In this document: positions 33,183 to 41,527 of the stretch, one piece after another
How positions within the stretch are numbered: position 1 is the first letter of the stretch
How the letters are laid out: the number at the start of each line of letters is the position of its first letter
Origin: Halorubellus salinus
Lineage (GTDB): Archaea; Halobacteriota; Halobacteria; Halobacteriales; Natrialbaceae
Reading direction: 5' to 3'
Assembly: GCF_020567525.1 (NCBI RefSeq)
Contig: NZ_JAJCVI010000002.1
Location: 682,001-746,000 of the forward strand
Length of the DNA: 64,000 nt
The notes under the pieces: generated by a model
Database searches by the model: none
What the model was told of the DNA's origin: nothing
The model's input: the letters and a program-made list of their open reading frames with translations, nothing else
Made by a program: the position numbers and the translations under genes

Positions 33183-34289
33183 TCAGCGACTGTCGAGGAA
33201 CTCGCCGGGGCACCACGCCCAGAGGTCCTCGCCGTCGGTGAAGTGGACGCCCCACCACGTGTAGCCGTCCTCGTCGACGGGTCCGTTCACGACCTGGCCG
33301 TCGGTGTCCGCGGGCATTACCTTGATCGCGGTGGCGTCGAGTCCGGGTTGTTCGCGGACGTAGACGTCGGCGGTGGTCTCGACGAGTTCGTCCATGACGA
33401 ACTCCTGGGGGGTGCCGGCGTCGAGGTACTGTTCGACCGACCACCCCCAGACGTCCTGGTCCTGCCAGTGCAGCCCCCACCACGTGTAGCCGTCCTCGTC
33501 GACGGGCCCGTTCACGATTTCCGCGGGGGATTCGGCGGGGATGGTGTCGACGAGCGCGGCGTCGGTGCCGGGTTGTTCGCGCGTGTTGAGGTCGGCCGTG
33601 TTGTGGACGACGTCGCCGTCGGTGAACGTCGGGTCGCTGCCGCCACCGCCGCTGTCGCCGTCGTCGACGAGCGACATGAGGTAGTCCCAGTCGAACGTGC
33701 TGCCTGGGTCCTGTTTCCCGCCGGTGACCTGGTCGCAGTCGTACGGCGACGGCACCTGTTCGTGCCCGATGACGCCGCCCTCGCCGTCGTACGCGCTACA
33801 GGGCGCGAGGTCGTACGTCGGGTGCTGGGCGGGGACGTCGTACGCGTCACAGACGTACTGGATGATGTCGGCGGTCTGCTGGTAGATGGCGTCGCTGAAC
33901 TCGGTCTCGTCGGCGTACCCTTCGAGTTCGATGGAGACGCCGGTGTCGTTGTAGGGGCCGTTGCCCTGCGTCCACGCGACGTCGTCGAGGCGCACCATCT
34001 TCGTTATCTGTCCGGGTTGGTTCCCGACGACGTAGTGACTGGAGACGTTCGCGTCGGGGTTCTGGAACCAGTTGATGGCGCTCCCGTCGCTTCCTTCGAT
34101 GGTGTGGACGACGATCCAGCGGACGTCGCCTGCCGTACGGTCCGCGTACTCGAAGTTGCTGTCGTCGGCGGGCCGCCAGTCGTCGGTGGGGTCGGTCGCT
34201 GCGCTGGTGGTGGTCGCGAGGCCGCCGAGTGCGAGGGCGCCCAGTCCGGTGCCGGTCGCGCGGAGGATGTCTCGTCGAGACCCGTTCAT
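33183..34289 (-). CDS. Tat-exported N-acetylmuramoyl-L-alanine amidase (Amidase_2) with two SH3b repeats
   Basis: A 368-residue predicted peptidoglycan hydrolase. The N terminus is a twin-arginine signal (SRRDILRATG, then GALALGGLATTTSA). Residues about 55-205 are an Amidase_2 domain of the T7 lysozyme/PGRP fold: zinc ligands His62, His176 and probably Asp194, with Lys192 in GGKQDPGSTFDW at the position of the catalytic lysine, and SSHYVVG and GVSIELEGY also conserved. After a Gly/Ser linker come two SH3b-like repeats (222-290, 299-365) that share NGPVDEDGYTWWG. Haloarchaea lack peptidoglycan, so the target is presumably bacterial walls or shed muropeptides. ATG at 34304 is an alternative start. 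Confidence 0.88.
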   Translation of the reverse strand: MNGSRRDILRATGTGLGALALGGLATTTSAATDPTDDWRPADDSNFEYADRTAGDVRWIVVHTIEGSDGSAINWFQNPDANVSSHYVVGNQPGQITKMVRLDDVAWTQGNGPYNDTGVSIELEGYADETEFSDAIYQQTADIIQYVCDAYDVPAQHPTYDLAPCSAYDGEGGVIGHEQVPSPYDCDQVTGGKQDPGSTFDWDYLMSLVDDGDSGGGGSDPTFTDGDVVHNTADLNTREQPGTDAALVDTIPAESPAEIVNGPVDEDGYTWWGLHWQDQDVWGWSVEQYLDAGTPQEFVMDELVETTADVYVREQPGLDATAIKVMPADTDGQVVNGPVDEDGYTWWGVHFTDGEDLWAWCPGEFLDSR

Positions 34290-34409
34290 GGGACGCGAAC
34301 GCATACCGAGGACGGATTGTTGAAGCTTGTTGAACCGCGAGCAACGACAAGGCAGTTTCCAATAGCTATCACCAACGGTTGTGGCCCGTGTGTCCGTCGG
34401 TGGCGGTCG

Positions 34410-34751
34410 TTACCGGCGCGACGCCAGCTCCTCGCGGAGCGCGTCCAGCGGGACGTCCTTCATCGCGAGCAGCACGAGCAGGTGGTAGACGATGTCCGCG
34501 CTCTCGTGAGCCATCTCGTCGTGGTCGTCGTCCTTCGCGGCGAGCACGAGCTCCGTCGTCTCCTCGCCGAGCTTCTCCAGGACCGCGTTCTCGCCCTTCT
34601 CGTGCGTGAACAGCGACGCCGTGTACGAGTCCTCGGGAAGCTCGCGCTTGCGGTCCTCGATGACCGCGAACAGCTCCTCGAGGATCTCGTCCGCGGACTC
34701 CCCCGCGGTCTCCTCGCCCACCTCGGCGTCGTCGGCGTCGGGGTCGGTCAT
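34410..34751 (-). CDS. hisE: Phosphoribosyl-ATP pyrophosphatase
   Basis: A 113-residue HisE that removes pyrophosphate from phosphoribosyl-ATP, the second step of histidine synthesis. The body has the all-alpha MazG-like pattern: SYTASLFTHEKGENAVLEKLGEETTELVLAAK, then ESADIVYHLLVLLAMKDV, with the Glu/Asp metal ligands in E-E-x-x-E and D-x-x-x-H. A 20-residue acidic N-terminal extension precedes it. The start overlaps the stop of the DUF151 gene as ATGA, so both are co-translated. No other his genes are nearby, as is common in haloarchaea. Confidence 0.93.
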   Translation of the reverse strand: MTDPDADDAEVGEETAGESADEILEELFAVIEDRKRELPEDSYTASLFTHEKGENAVLEKLGEETTELVLAAKDDDHDEMAHESADIVYHLLVLLAMKDVPLDALREELASRR

Positions 34752-35197
34752 GGGTAGTCGGTCACCTCGCGGACGTCGTCGAACTCGTCGAACTCCGCGG
34801 GGTCGCTCCGGCCGCTCTCGAAGACGGCTTCGGTCATCTCGATGGGGACGTTCGTGCGCGCAGCCAGCGCCAAGCAGTCGCTCGGGCGCGCATCGACGAT
34901 CGTCTCGCCGCGGGGCGTCGCCAGGTGGAGGTCCGCGATGTACGTCTTGTCCTCCACGCGACTGACGACGACCTTCTCGACGCGCCCGCCGAGTTCCTCC
35001 ATGACGTCGAGCAGGAGGTCGTGCGTGAGCGGTCGCCCGATGTCGGTCGCGTCCATCCCGCGGGCGATGGCGAGCGCCTCCTCGCCGCCGACGAAGATGG
35101 GGACGACGTCGTCCCGGTCGTCGACCGCGAGGAGGACCACTGGTGCCGGCCCGTCGTGGGTCGCTGCCACGCGAACCGAGTCAATCGTCGCATGCAT
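34748..35197 (-). CDS. Bifunctional nuclease family protein (DUF151)
   Basis: A 149-residue DUF151/BFN domain protein. The pattern is PVVLLAVDDRDDVVPIFVGGEEALAIARG, RPLTHDLLLDVMEELGGRVEKVVVSRVEDKTYIADLHL and the signature DARPSDCLALAART. Plant and bacterial relatives have been reported to have nuclease activity; the archaeal role is unproven. The ATG at 35197 (MHATIDSVRV) gives the family N terminus. It precedes and overlaps hisE by ATGA. Confidence 0.88.
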   Translation of the reverse strand: MHATIDSVRVAATHDGPAPVVLLAVDDRDDVVPIFVGGEEALAIARGMDATDIGRPLTHDLLLDVMEELGGRVEKVVVSRVEDKTYIADLHLATPRGETIVDARPSDCLALAARTNVPIEMTEAVFESGRSDPAEFDEFDDVREVTDYP

Positions 35198-35288
35198 AGC
35201 CGTTCGGTCGCTCGCCAGCGGGAAAAACACACCTACTCGGGGCGGGTCTCGCTTCGAGACGGTGGTCGTCGACGGGAGCGTGCGCCGG

Positions 35289-35888
35289 TCAGGCGTCGAC
35301 CGCGACCGAGTCGAAGAACGCGAGGTCGTGGATGCGCGAGTCGGTCGTCAGCTCGGGATGGAAGCTCGTCCCGACGACCGCGCCCTGTCTCACGGCGACG
35401 GGGTTGTCGTCCCAGGACGCGAGCACGTCGACGTCGTCGCCGACCGCGTCGATGACGGGCGCACGGATGAACACCGCGGGGAACGGGTCGTCGAGCCCTG
35501 CGACGTCCAGGGGTGCCTCGAAGCTGTCCTTCTGGCGGCCGAACGCGTTCCGGTCGACGGAGACGTCGAGGACCCCGAGTTCGTCGACGCGGTCGTCCTT
35601 CGCGTCCCGGGACGCGACGATGAGGCCCGCGCACGTCGCCAGCAGTGGCTTCCCGGCGTCGACGTGCGCGACGATCTCCGGCGCGATACCTTCGTCGTGG
35701 AGGAGTCGCGAGATGGCGGTCGACTCGCCGCCCGGGAGCAGGAGGACGTCGCACTCGGGGACGGTCCCGGACTGGCGTATCTCGTGGACGACCACGTCCT
35801 CGCCGTGCGCGCGGCCCGCGCGCCGGATGGCGTCGGCGTGCTCGGAGACGTCGCCCTGGACGGCGACGACGCCCGCAATCAGTGTCAT
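35289..35888 (-). CDS. pdxT: Pyridoxal 5'-phosphate synthase glutaminase subunit
   Basis: A 199-residue class I glutamine amidotransferase that releases ammonia from glutamine for PdxS, the PLP synthase barrel. The catalytic triad is Cys86 in ATCAGLI, His177 and Glu179 in SFHPE, and the GGES motif at 53-56 forms the oxyanion region. AFGRQKDSFE at about 115-124 is a PdxT hallmark. pdxS is not in the window. The start MTLIAGVVAVQG at 35888 matches other members. Confidence 0.94.
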   Translation of the reverse strand: MTLIAGVVAVQGDVSEHADAIRRAGRAHGEDVVVHEIRQSGTVPECDVLLLPGGESTAISRLLHDEGIAPEIVAHVDAGKPLLATCAGLIVASRDAKDDRVDELGVLDVSVDRNAFGRQKDSFEAPLDVAGLDDPFPAVFIRAPVIDAVGDDVDVLASWDDNPVAVRQGAVVGTSFHPELTTDSRIHDLAFFDSVAVDA

Positions 35889-35960
35889 GACCGACGCTAG
35901 GCGACGTGAGAACAAAAACGGACGGCATCCGTCCGCGGGCGATTCGAGCCGGCGTCCGCG

Positions 35961-36007
35961 TCAGAGTGCGGCCGACGAGAACGGCCCTGCTTCAGAGTGC
36001 GGCCGAC
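35961..36007. repeat. Tandem duplication of the Sec61-beta 3' end including its stop codon (31-bp period)
   Basis: TCAGAGTGCGGCCGAC, which on the minus strand is the final codons and TGA of the Sec61-beta gene, occurs exactly at 35992-36007 (in the gene) and 35961-35976 (outside it). Confidence 0.9.
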
Positions 36008-36153
36008 AGGACGAGCACGAAGACGCCGAAGAGCGCGCCGATGGCGACGACGGTACGGGGGTCGATGCGGATTGCGTTACGGTCCTCGGCGTCGAAGTAC
36101 CGGACGAGGCCCGCACTGGACATCAGGCCGCCGGAGTTCTGACCACTGCTCAT
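35992..36153 (-). CDS. Preprotein translocase subunit Sec61-beta
   Basis: A 53-residue tail-anchored protein, the small archaeal Sec61-beta subunit of the protein-conducting channel. The pattern is diagnostic: [46 protein letters not shown], that is, a Gly/Ser N terminus, SAGLxRYFDAE, and one C-terminal helix. It is complete. The 3' end is repeated 31 bp downstream. Confidence 0.93.
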   Translation of the reverse strand: MSSGQNSGGLMSSAGLVRYFDAEDRNAIRIDPRTVVAIGALFGVFVLVLSAAL

Positions 36154-36338
36154 AGACGTCTCTCGGCGGCGCGACCCACTAAACCTTTCGACCCGCGAAT
36201 TCGCGTGATTCGCGTGAGTCGCGTCGCGTTCGACCGCGATCGGGCAACGAGCGGCGGGTCTCCGTGGTCGGCTGGACGAGGCGACCACCCGTCAACCAAA
36301 CCCTTAACCGGTCCGGTGGGCAAGTTCGCATCGACACG

Positions 36339-36608
36339 ATGACGGTGACACTCAAGGACTTCTACGCGGACTGGTGTGGCCCCTGCAAGACCCAGGACCC
36401 CATCCTCGATGAGCTCGAGGCGGACTGGGAGGGCCGCTTCCAGGTCGAGAAGGTGAACGTCGACGAGGAGCAGGACGTCGCGAACGAGTACCAGGTTCGG
36501 TCGCTCCCGACGCTCGTCGTCGAGAACGACGACGGCATCGTCGAGCGGTTCGTCGGCGTCACGCAGCGCGAGGACCTCGAGGACGCCCTCGAGCAGGCCG
36601 GCGCGTAA
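36339..36608 (+). CDS. Thioredoxin
   Basis: An 89-residue minimal thioredoxin with the canonical W-C-G-P-C-K site at residues 12-17, VNVDEEQDVANEYQVRSLPTLVV with the cis-proline, and a C-terminal helix. Cytoplasmic thiol reductant. The ATG at 36339 lies about 35 bp after an AACCCTTAACC string that may serve as the TATA region. It is shorter at the N terminus than bacterial thioredoxins, as is usual for some archaeal forms. Confidence 0.92.
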   Translation: MTVTLKDFYADWCGPCKTQDPILDELEADWEGRFQVEKVNVDEEQDVANEYQVRSLPTLVVENDDGIVERFVGVTQREDLEDALEQAGA

Positions 36609-36721
36609 GCGACGTCACCAGTTCCCTTCGTTCTTCGACGGTCGCGAGCGACCGCGCTGGGTCGGCTTCCCTGGAACGGTCGCGGTGGCTGGGTCGGCCG
36701 CAGAGTGGTCGCAGCAGGTGT

Positions 36722-37390
36722 CTACTGGAACTTGACGCCGACGTCGTGCATGCCGTCGTTGTGGCGGGCGATGTTGATGACGAGTGGCGTCACCGATTCG
36801 ACCTCGCTCGCGTTCGCGATGGGGCCGGCGTCGAGCGGTCGGAGTCCCTCGATGGCGGCGGCGAGCTGGGAGACGGTGTCCTTCGCGTCGGGGTCGTCGC
36901 CGACCAGTAGCGTGTCCAGGTCGAGGTCGACGTCGAGGTTCGCGAGGCGGTCGGCGCTGAGGTTGTGGAACGCGCCGACGACGGGGACGTCGTCGGGGGC
37001 GGCGCGCGCGGCGAGCGCGGTGACGCTCCCCGCACTCGGCGCGTGATAGTGCATGCCGTCCTCGTCGCCCTTCATCCCGACCGCCGGGGAGACGAGGACG
37101 GTCTCGGCGTCGAGTTTGTCGGCGACGGCGTCGACCGTATCGCCGACGTGGTACGGCGGGACGGCGAGCACGACGACGTCCGCGCGGTCGGCCGCCATCG
37201 CGTTCTCGAACCCCTTCACCGACACCTCGCGGCCGCGCGAGTCGAGTTCGGTCTCGTACTCCTCGGCTTTCGCTCGCGCCTTCTCGGGGTCACGCGAGCC
37301 GATGATGACCTCGTGGTCGGTGTCGTACGCCCAGCGGAGCGCGAGCCCTTGCCCGATGTCGCCGGTACCGCCGAGTAGTGCGATTCGCAT
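36722..37390 (-). CDS. npdG: NADPH-dependent F420 reductase
   Basis: A 222-residue F420H2:NADP oxidoreductase, which passes hydride between F420 and NADP. The N-terminal GGTGDIGQGLALRWA is the NADP-binding glycine loop and IIGSRDPEKA selects the phosphate. VVLAVPPYHV and the C-terminal PLVINIARHNDGMHDVGVKF are family features. With cofE and the LLM enzyme elsewhere in the window it supports an active F420 economy. Convergent with the thioredoxin gene. Confidence 0.92.
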   Translation of the reverse strand: MRIALLGGTGDIGQGLALRWAYDTDHEVIIGSRDPEKARAKAEEYETELDSRGREVSVKGFENAMAADRADVVVLAVPPYHVGDTVDAVADKLDAETVLVSPAVGMKGDEDGMHYHAPSAGSVTALAARAAPDDVPVVGAFHNLSADRLANLDVDLDLDTLLVGDDPDAKDTVSQLAAAIEGLRPLDAGPIANASEVESVTPLVINIARHNDGMHDVGVKFQ

Positions 37391-37576
37391 GCGTCATCGT
37401 GCGTGTGGCGTGCGATTAAGCGTTTGGAACACGGTCGTCCTGTCGAAAGATCTGGTCGCTGCTGGCAGCGAGGCGACGGTGTCGAGCCTGGTCGCCGGTG
37501 TCAGTATTCGGCGACTACCTCCCAGTAGATGACACCTACAGTACTAGTTTATGCTGGTAGGAGGTGTACGTTCGTC

Positions 37577-38422
37577 ATGGAATCCCCCCGAAGCCCGGCC
37601 GTACACGTGCTGCACGTCGACGACGACGAACGGATCCTCGAACTCGTGCAGACGCGGCTCGAACGCGAGTTCGACCGCCTGCACGTCGAGACGACGACGA
37701 GCGTCGACGACGCCATCGACGCGCTCGACGACGACGTCGACTGCATCGTCACCGACTATCGGATGCCGGGCGACGACGGCCTGGACCTCCTGAAGCGCAT
37801 CCGCGTCGCCGACCCGCACGTTCCCGTCGTCTTCTTCACCGGCCACGGGAGCGAGGAGATCGCCGCGGACGCGATCAGCGCGGGCGTCACGGACTACCTC
37901 CAGAAGGGCGCTGACGAGAGCACGGTCGCGCTGCTGGGGAACCGCGTCCTCTCGCTCGTCGACCGCCGTCGTGCCGACGAGGCGGCGCGCGACGCCGACC
38001 GCCGCGTCCGGGAGGTCTACGAACGCATCAACGAGGCGTTCCTCGGTCTCGGCCGCGAGTGGGAGGTCACGTACGTGAACGACCGCGTGGAGGAACTGCT
38101 CGACGTCGTCGAGGACGACGTCGTCGGCGAGGAGGCGTGGTTCGTGCTCCCGGGGCTCGACGGCGAGTTCCGCGAGCGCGTCGAGGCGGCTCGCGAGGCG
38201 CAGGAACCGGCGACGTTCGAGTTCGAGTACCCGGCGGAGGACCGCTGGTTCGAGGTCGCCGCGTACCCGAGCGAGGACGGCGTCTCCGTGTTCCTCGCGG
38301 ACACCACCGACGAGCACGCCGCGAAGCGCGCGGTCGCGGCGCTCTCGAAGGAACTCGACACCGCGACCAGCCAGTTCCGCCAGCTCCAGTCGCGCATCGC
38401 GCGCCCACCCCGCAAGTTCTAG
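37577..38422 (+). CDS. Response regulator with receiver and PAS-like domain, no kinase
   Basis: A 281-residue protein. Residues 8-125 are a CheY-like receiver with phospho-acceptor Asp60 (VTDYRMPG), acidic pocket Asp15/Asp16 and the conserved Lys in YLQKG. Residues about 145-260 are PAS-like (VYERINEAFLGLGREWEVTYVNDRVEELLDV). The final 30 residues form a helix that ends in basic residues. There is no histidine-kinase or DNA-binding output domain. A TATA-like TAGTTTATGC and a GGAGGTGT site precede the ATG. Its partner kinase is not in the window. Confidence 0.88.
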   Translation: MESPRSPAVHVLHVDDDERILELVQTRLEREFDRLHVETTTSVDDAIDALDDDVDCIVTDYRMPGDDGLDLLKRIRVADPHVPVVFFTGHGSEEIAADAISAGVTDYLQKGADESTVALLGNRVLSLVDRRRADEAARDADRRVREVYERINEAFLGLGREWEVTYVNDRVEELLDVVEDDVVGEEAWFVLPGLDGEFRERVEAAREAQEPATFEFEYPAEDRWFEVAAYPSEDGVSVFLADTTDEHAAKRAVAALSKELDTATSQFRQLQSRIARPPRKF

Positions 38423-38520
38423 CGCTCCCGGGCGCTACTCCGCGTCGGCGTCGGGGGCGAGCGTCGTCCCGTCGACTGCACCGAGAGCGCTCGTCGCGAG
38501 GAACGTGAGCGTCGCCCCGA

Positions 38521-38588
38521 GCGGGACGGGGGCGGGGTCGGACGCGAACTGCAAGCGGGACGGGCGCGGCGTCGGACGCGAACTGCAC
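38521..38588 (+). repeat. 34-bp tandem repeat, two copies, non-coding
   Basis: Copies 38521-38554 and 38555-38588 are nearly identical and both contain TCGGACGCGAACTGCA. They lie in the 271-bp gap (38423-38693) between two convergent genes, in which I see nothing else. Confidence 0.85.
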
Positions 38589-38693
38589 GCGAGAACTCGC
38601 CCGAGGACGACACAGCAATCGTCTCGTCTCGACGACCGATGCGGTCGGGCCGTGGGTGGGTCCGCGGCCGCCAGCGCGAGCGGTCGGTCGCGG

Positions 38694-39143
38694 TCAGCCG
38701 TCCTGGGTCCGGTAGTAGGCGTCGCGGTCGTACCAGCCGCGGGCGTCGGCGACAGCGTTGCCGAGCCAGCGCGTCCCGAGGAGCGAGCACACGACGATCC
38801 CGGCGACGACGAGGTCGCTGGCGACGTCGGCGACGTCCGCGAGACCGATGGCGGCGGTGACGAGCGCGAGCGCGAACGCGAGTTCGACCGCCCAGCGTCG
38901 TCCTTCGACGGGGACGAGCAGGCGGTCGTAGCCGCCGGCGAACACGAGGACGCCGGTGGCGAGGGCGCCGGCGAGGGCGGCGACCACGAGCGGGACGACG
39001 AACGAGGTCGCGGTCGCGTCCGGGGCGAGGACGACCGCGAGCACGAACCCGACGACGGCGCCGCCCGCGAACGTGACGAGCGCCCCGAGGACGCGGTCGA
39101 CGCGCGAGGTGGGCGCGACGGTGCTGGTGGAGGACTCCGGCAT
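38694..39143 (-). CDS. Hypothetical integral membrane protein
   Basis: A 149-residue protein with four predicted membrane helices (about 20-42, 47-68, 82-102 and 107-127) and a short polar end, GWYDRDAYYRTQDG. I do not recognise a family. The ATG at 39143 follows GC-poor bases (AAGATTTAGG on the minus strand) that may be the TATA box, with about 27 bp spacing. Confidence 0.65.
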   Translation of the reverse strand: MPESSTSTVAPTSRVDRVLGALVTFAGGAVVGFVLAVVLAPDATATSFVVPLVVAALAGALATGVLVFAGGYDRLLVPVEGRRWAVELAFALALVTAAIGLADVADVASDLVVAGIVVCSLLGTRWLGNAVADARGWYDRDAYYRTQDG

Positions 39144-39238
39144 GCGCGTCCCTACCGACCACGGCGGCCTAAATCTTGTCTTGTGGTTGAGATGTATCGG
39201 CCCGACGGAGCCAACGCGAAGGCCAGTCGTGGACACAG

Positions 39239-39306
39239 GGAGCGTCGGTCGAGGAACGCGAGGAGCGTCGGTCGAGGACCCGGGGAGCGTCAGTCGAGGA
39301 ACCCGG
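39239..39306. repeat. Tandem duplication of the HAD-hydrolase 3' end (22-23-bp period, three copies)
   Basis: Units at 39239-39261, 39262-39283 and 39284-39306 share GGAGCGTCRGTCGAGGA. The third unit contains the TGA stop and final codons of the HAD gene; the other two lie downstream, with the stop triplet changed to CGA on the minus strand. Confidence 0.85.
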
Positions 39307-40162
39307 GGAGGTCCTCGATGGAGTCGAGGACGGCGCTCGCCCCCGCGTTCTCGTACTTCCGGCGGCCGGCGTCGCCGGTGAGGCCGCCGGTGAGGACGCC
39401 GATACCGTGGTAGTCGCGGTTCGGGTCCGCGTCGGCGGCGTTCACCGCGGTCTCGACGTCGTCGAGCGTGTCGCCGACGAAGGCGATCGAGTCCGCGGCG
39501 AAGCGGTCGGCGAGCGTCGTGAGCGCGTACGGATGCGGTTTCCCCTCCTCCCAGTCGTCCATCGTGAACCGGTGCTTCAGCGGGATGTCGAGGCCGACGC
39601 GGTCCAGCGCGATCTCGGCCTCCGCCGCGGGTCGACCGGTGACGACGCCGACGTCGAACCGGCGCGTCAGCTCGTCGACCGTCGCCGGGGACGCGAGCAC
39701 GGGTTCGTCGTGGATGAAGCCGTCGCCCGCGATATCGGGGTCCGGTTCGGCGTCCTCGATGCCGCGATAGAGGTCCGCGCCGAGGTAGAGCTGCTGGAAG
39801 ACGTCCCGGAGGCGCTCGCGGTCCCAGTCGCGGCGCACGCGCTCGGTCGCGTTCCCGCCCAGTTCCGCGCGCACGACGCGCTCGGCCGCGTCCACGCCAC
39901 CGCCCTCGGCGGCGATGCGGTCCGTGTACGCGTCGATACCGGGCGCGAACCCCTCGCCCTTCGCGAGCACGAACAGCGCCGCGGCGTCCGTGAGCTCCCA
40001 GTCGTTGTTGAACCCACCAGCGTCCTTGAACGCCTGGATGTCCGCCTTCCTGATGGTGCGACCGTACACCGTCTCGATGCTCTCGACGATGGCGCGCCGG
40101 TACGAGTCGGCGACGTCCACGAGTACGCCGTCCACGTCCAGCACGACCGCGTCAACGTCCAT
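39290..40162 (-). CDS. HAD-superfamily hydrolase (TIGR01548-like)
   Basis: A 290-residue haloacid-dehalogenase phosphatase. Motif I is D9-x-D11-G ([11 protein letters not shown]), motif II is [15 protein letters not shown], the lysine of motif III is in [10 protein letters not shown] and motif IV is FVGDTLDDV. The large helical cap with [11 protein letters not shown] resembles a group described as TIGR01548, sometimes found next to histidine genes and possibly a histidinol-phosphatase-like enzyme, though that role is not shown here. The 3' end has been duplicated downstream. Confidence 0.87.
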   Translation of the reverse strand: MDVDAVVLDVDGVLVDVADSYRRAIVESIETVYGRTIRKADIQAFKDAGGFNNDWELTDAAALFVLAKGEGFAPGIDAYTDRIAAEGGGVDAAERVVRAELGGNATERVRRDWDRERLRDVFQQLYLGADLYRGIEDAEPDPDIAGDGFIHDEPVLASPATVDELTRRFDVGVVTGRPAAEAEIALDRVGLDIPLKHRFTMDDWEEGKPHPYALTTLADRFAADSIAFVGDTLDDVETAVNAADADPNRDYHGIGVLTGGLTGDAGRRKYENAGASAVLDSIEDLPGFLD

Positions 40163-40318
40163 ACGCGGCCCGACGTGGGGCGAGCCCAAGAGCGTCCCGA
40201 CTCGGCTCCTTGCCTCCCACGCCCCGCAACGGCGAACCGGCGACCTCGCGGTCGCCGGCTGCTCGTGCGACCAGTTCACTCCGGATTCCTTTTGCGCGTC
40301 CACGGTCAGGTGTCGGGC

Positions 40319-41437
40319 ATGGAGGTCACGGAGGGTGCGGTGACGGTCGAGGTACCCGAACAGGAAGGGGAGGGGAAGACGGACGCGGTGTTCTTCAATC
40401 CCGTGCAGGAACTGAATCGCGACCTCACCGTCGCGGTCCTCGACGCGTACCGCGAGCGCGAGGAGCGCGCGGAGACGTACCTGGACGCGATGACCGCGAC
40501 CGGTATCAGGGGCGCTCGGGCGGCAGCACAGGGCTGGGACGTGACCTGCACGGACGTCGACCCCGAGGCGGTCGAGCTCGCCCGGTCGAACCTCGCGCGG
40601 AACGGCCTCGACGGCCGCGTCGTCGAACGCGACGTGAACGCCTTGCTGTGGGACGAGTACTTCGACGTCGTCGACGTCGACCCGTTCGGGTCGCCGATGC
40701 CGTTCGCGGACGCGGCGTTCGCCAACACCCGGGACCTCGTCTGCATCACCGCGACCGACACCGCGCCGCTGTGCGGCGCGCACTTCGACTCCGGCGTCCG
40801 CTCGTACAGCGCGGTCCCCCGGAACACCGACTACCACGCCGAGATGGGCCTGCGCATCTTGCTGGGTGCGCTCGCGCGAACCGCCGGGCGGTTCGACGTC
40901 GGCGTCGACCCCCTCTTCACGCACGCCACCAGCCACTACGTCCGCACGTACCTCGACTGCACGCACAAGGCCTCGGCCGCGAACCGGAGCGTGCAGGACG
41001 CCCAGGGCTACCTCTATCACTGCGAGGACTGCCTCTACCGCGAGTCCTCCCGCGGCCTCGTCGCGGACCCACCCGAGCAGTGTCCGCGCTGCGAGAGCAA
41101 CCGCATCTCCGCCGCCGGCCCGCTCTGGCTGGACGCGTACGTCGACCGCGAGTTCGCCGCGACCGTCCGCGACCGCGTCACCGACGACATGGGGACCGCC
41201 GAGAACGCCCGCGAGCTCTGTGCGACGCTCGAACGCGAACTCGACGAACCGAGTCACTACGACCAGCACCGCCTCTGCAAGCAGTGGGGCGTCGGCGCGC
41301 CCGCGATGGACGACTTCCTCGACGCCGTCCGTGACGCCGGCCACGACGCCAGCCCCGCGCACTACGGCGGCACGACGTTCAAGACGACCGCGAGCATCGA
41401 CGCGATGCGAGACGCGACGAGCGACCTCGGCCCCTGA
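40319..41437 (+). CDS. trm1: tRNA (guanine(26)-N(2))-dimethyltransferase
   Basis: A 372-residue Trm1 that methylates G26 of tRNA with S-adenosylmethionine. The N terminus has the family start (VTVEVPE, then [15 protein letters not shown]). The SAM fold includes [15 protein letters not shown] and [15 protein letters not shown], and the catalytic loop is [12 protein letters not shown]. The C-terminal zinc-binding segment has CEDC and CPRC. The length is normal for archaea. The gene is divergent from the HAD hydrolase, with 156 bp between starts. Confidence 0.94.
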   Translation: MEVTEGAVTVEVPEQEGEGKTDAVFFNPVQELNRDLTVAVLDAYREREERAETYLDAMTATGIRGARAAAQGWDVTCTDVDPEAVELARSNLARNGLDGRVVERDVNALLWDEYFDVVDVDPFGSPMPFADAAFANTRDLVCITATDTAPLCGAHFDSGVRSYSAVPRNTDYHAEMGLRILLGALARTAGRFDVGVDPLFTHATSHYVRTYLDCTHKASAANRSVQDAQGYLYHCEDCLYRESSRGLVADPPEQCPRCESNRISAAGPLWLDAYVDREFAATVRDRVTDDMGTAENARELCATLERELDEPSHYDQHRLCKQWGVGAPAMDDFLDAVRDAGHDASPAHYGGTTFKTTASIDAMRDATSDLGP

Positions 41438-41527
41438 CCACGCCGGAATCCCGAGCAACCGAGCCGTCCGGCGAGCCCCCGTCACGTCGGGCGGACGCTT
41501 TTCCCCGTCGTCGGCGAACGCTCTCAC

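Noticed and set aside
33183-34289. Pseudomurein-specific endopeptidase
   Set aside because: The fold motifs are those of Amidase_2, not of the cysteine-type pseudomurein peptidases, and haloarchaea lack pseudomurein as well.
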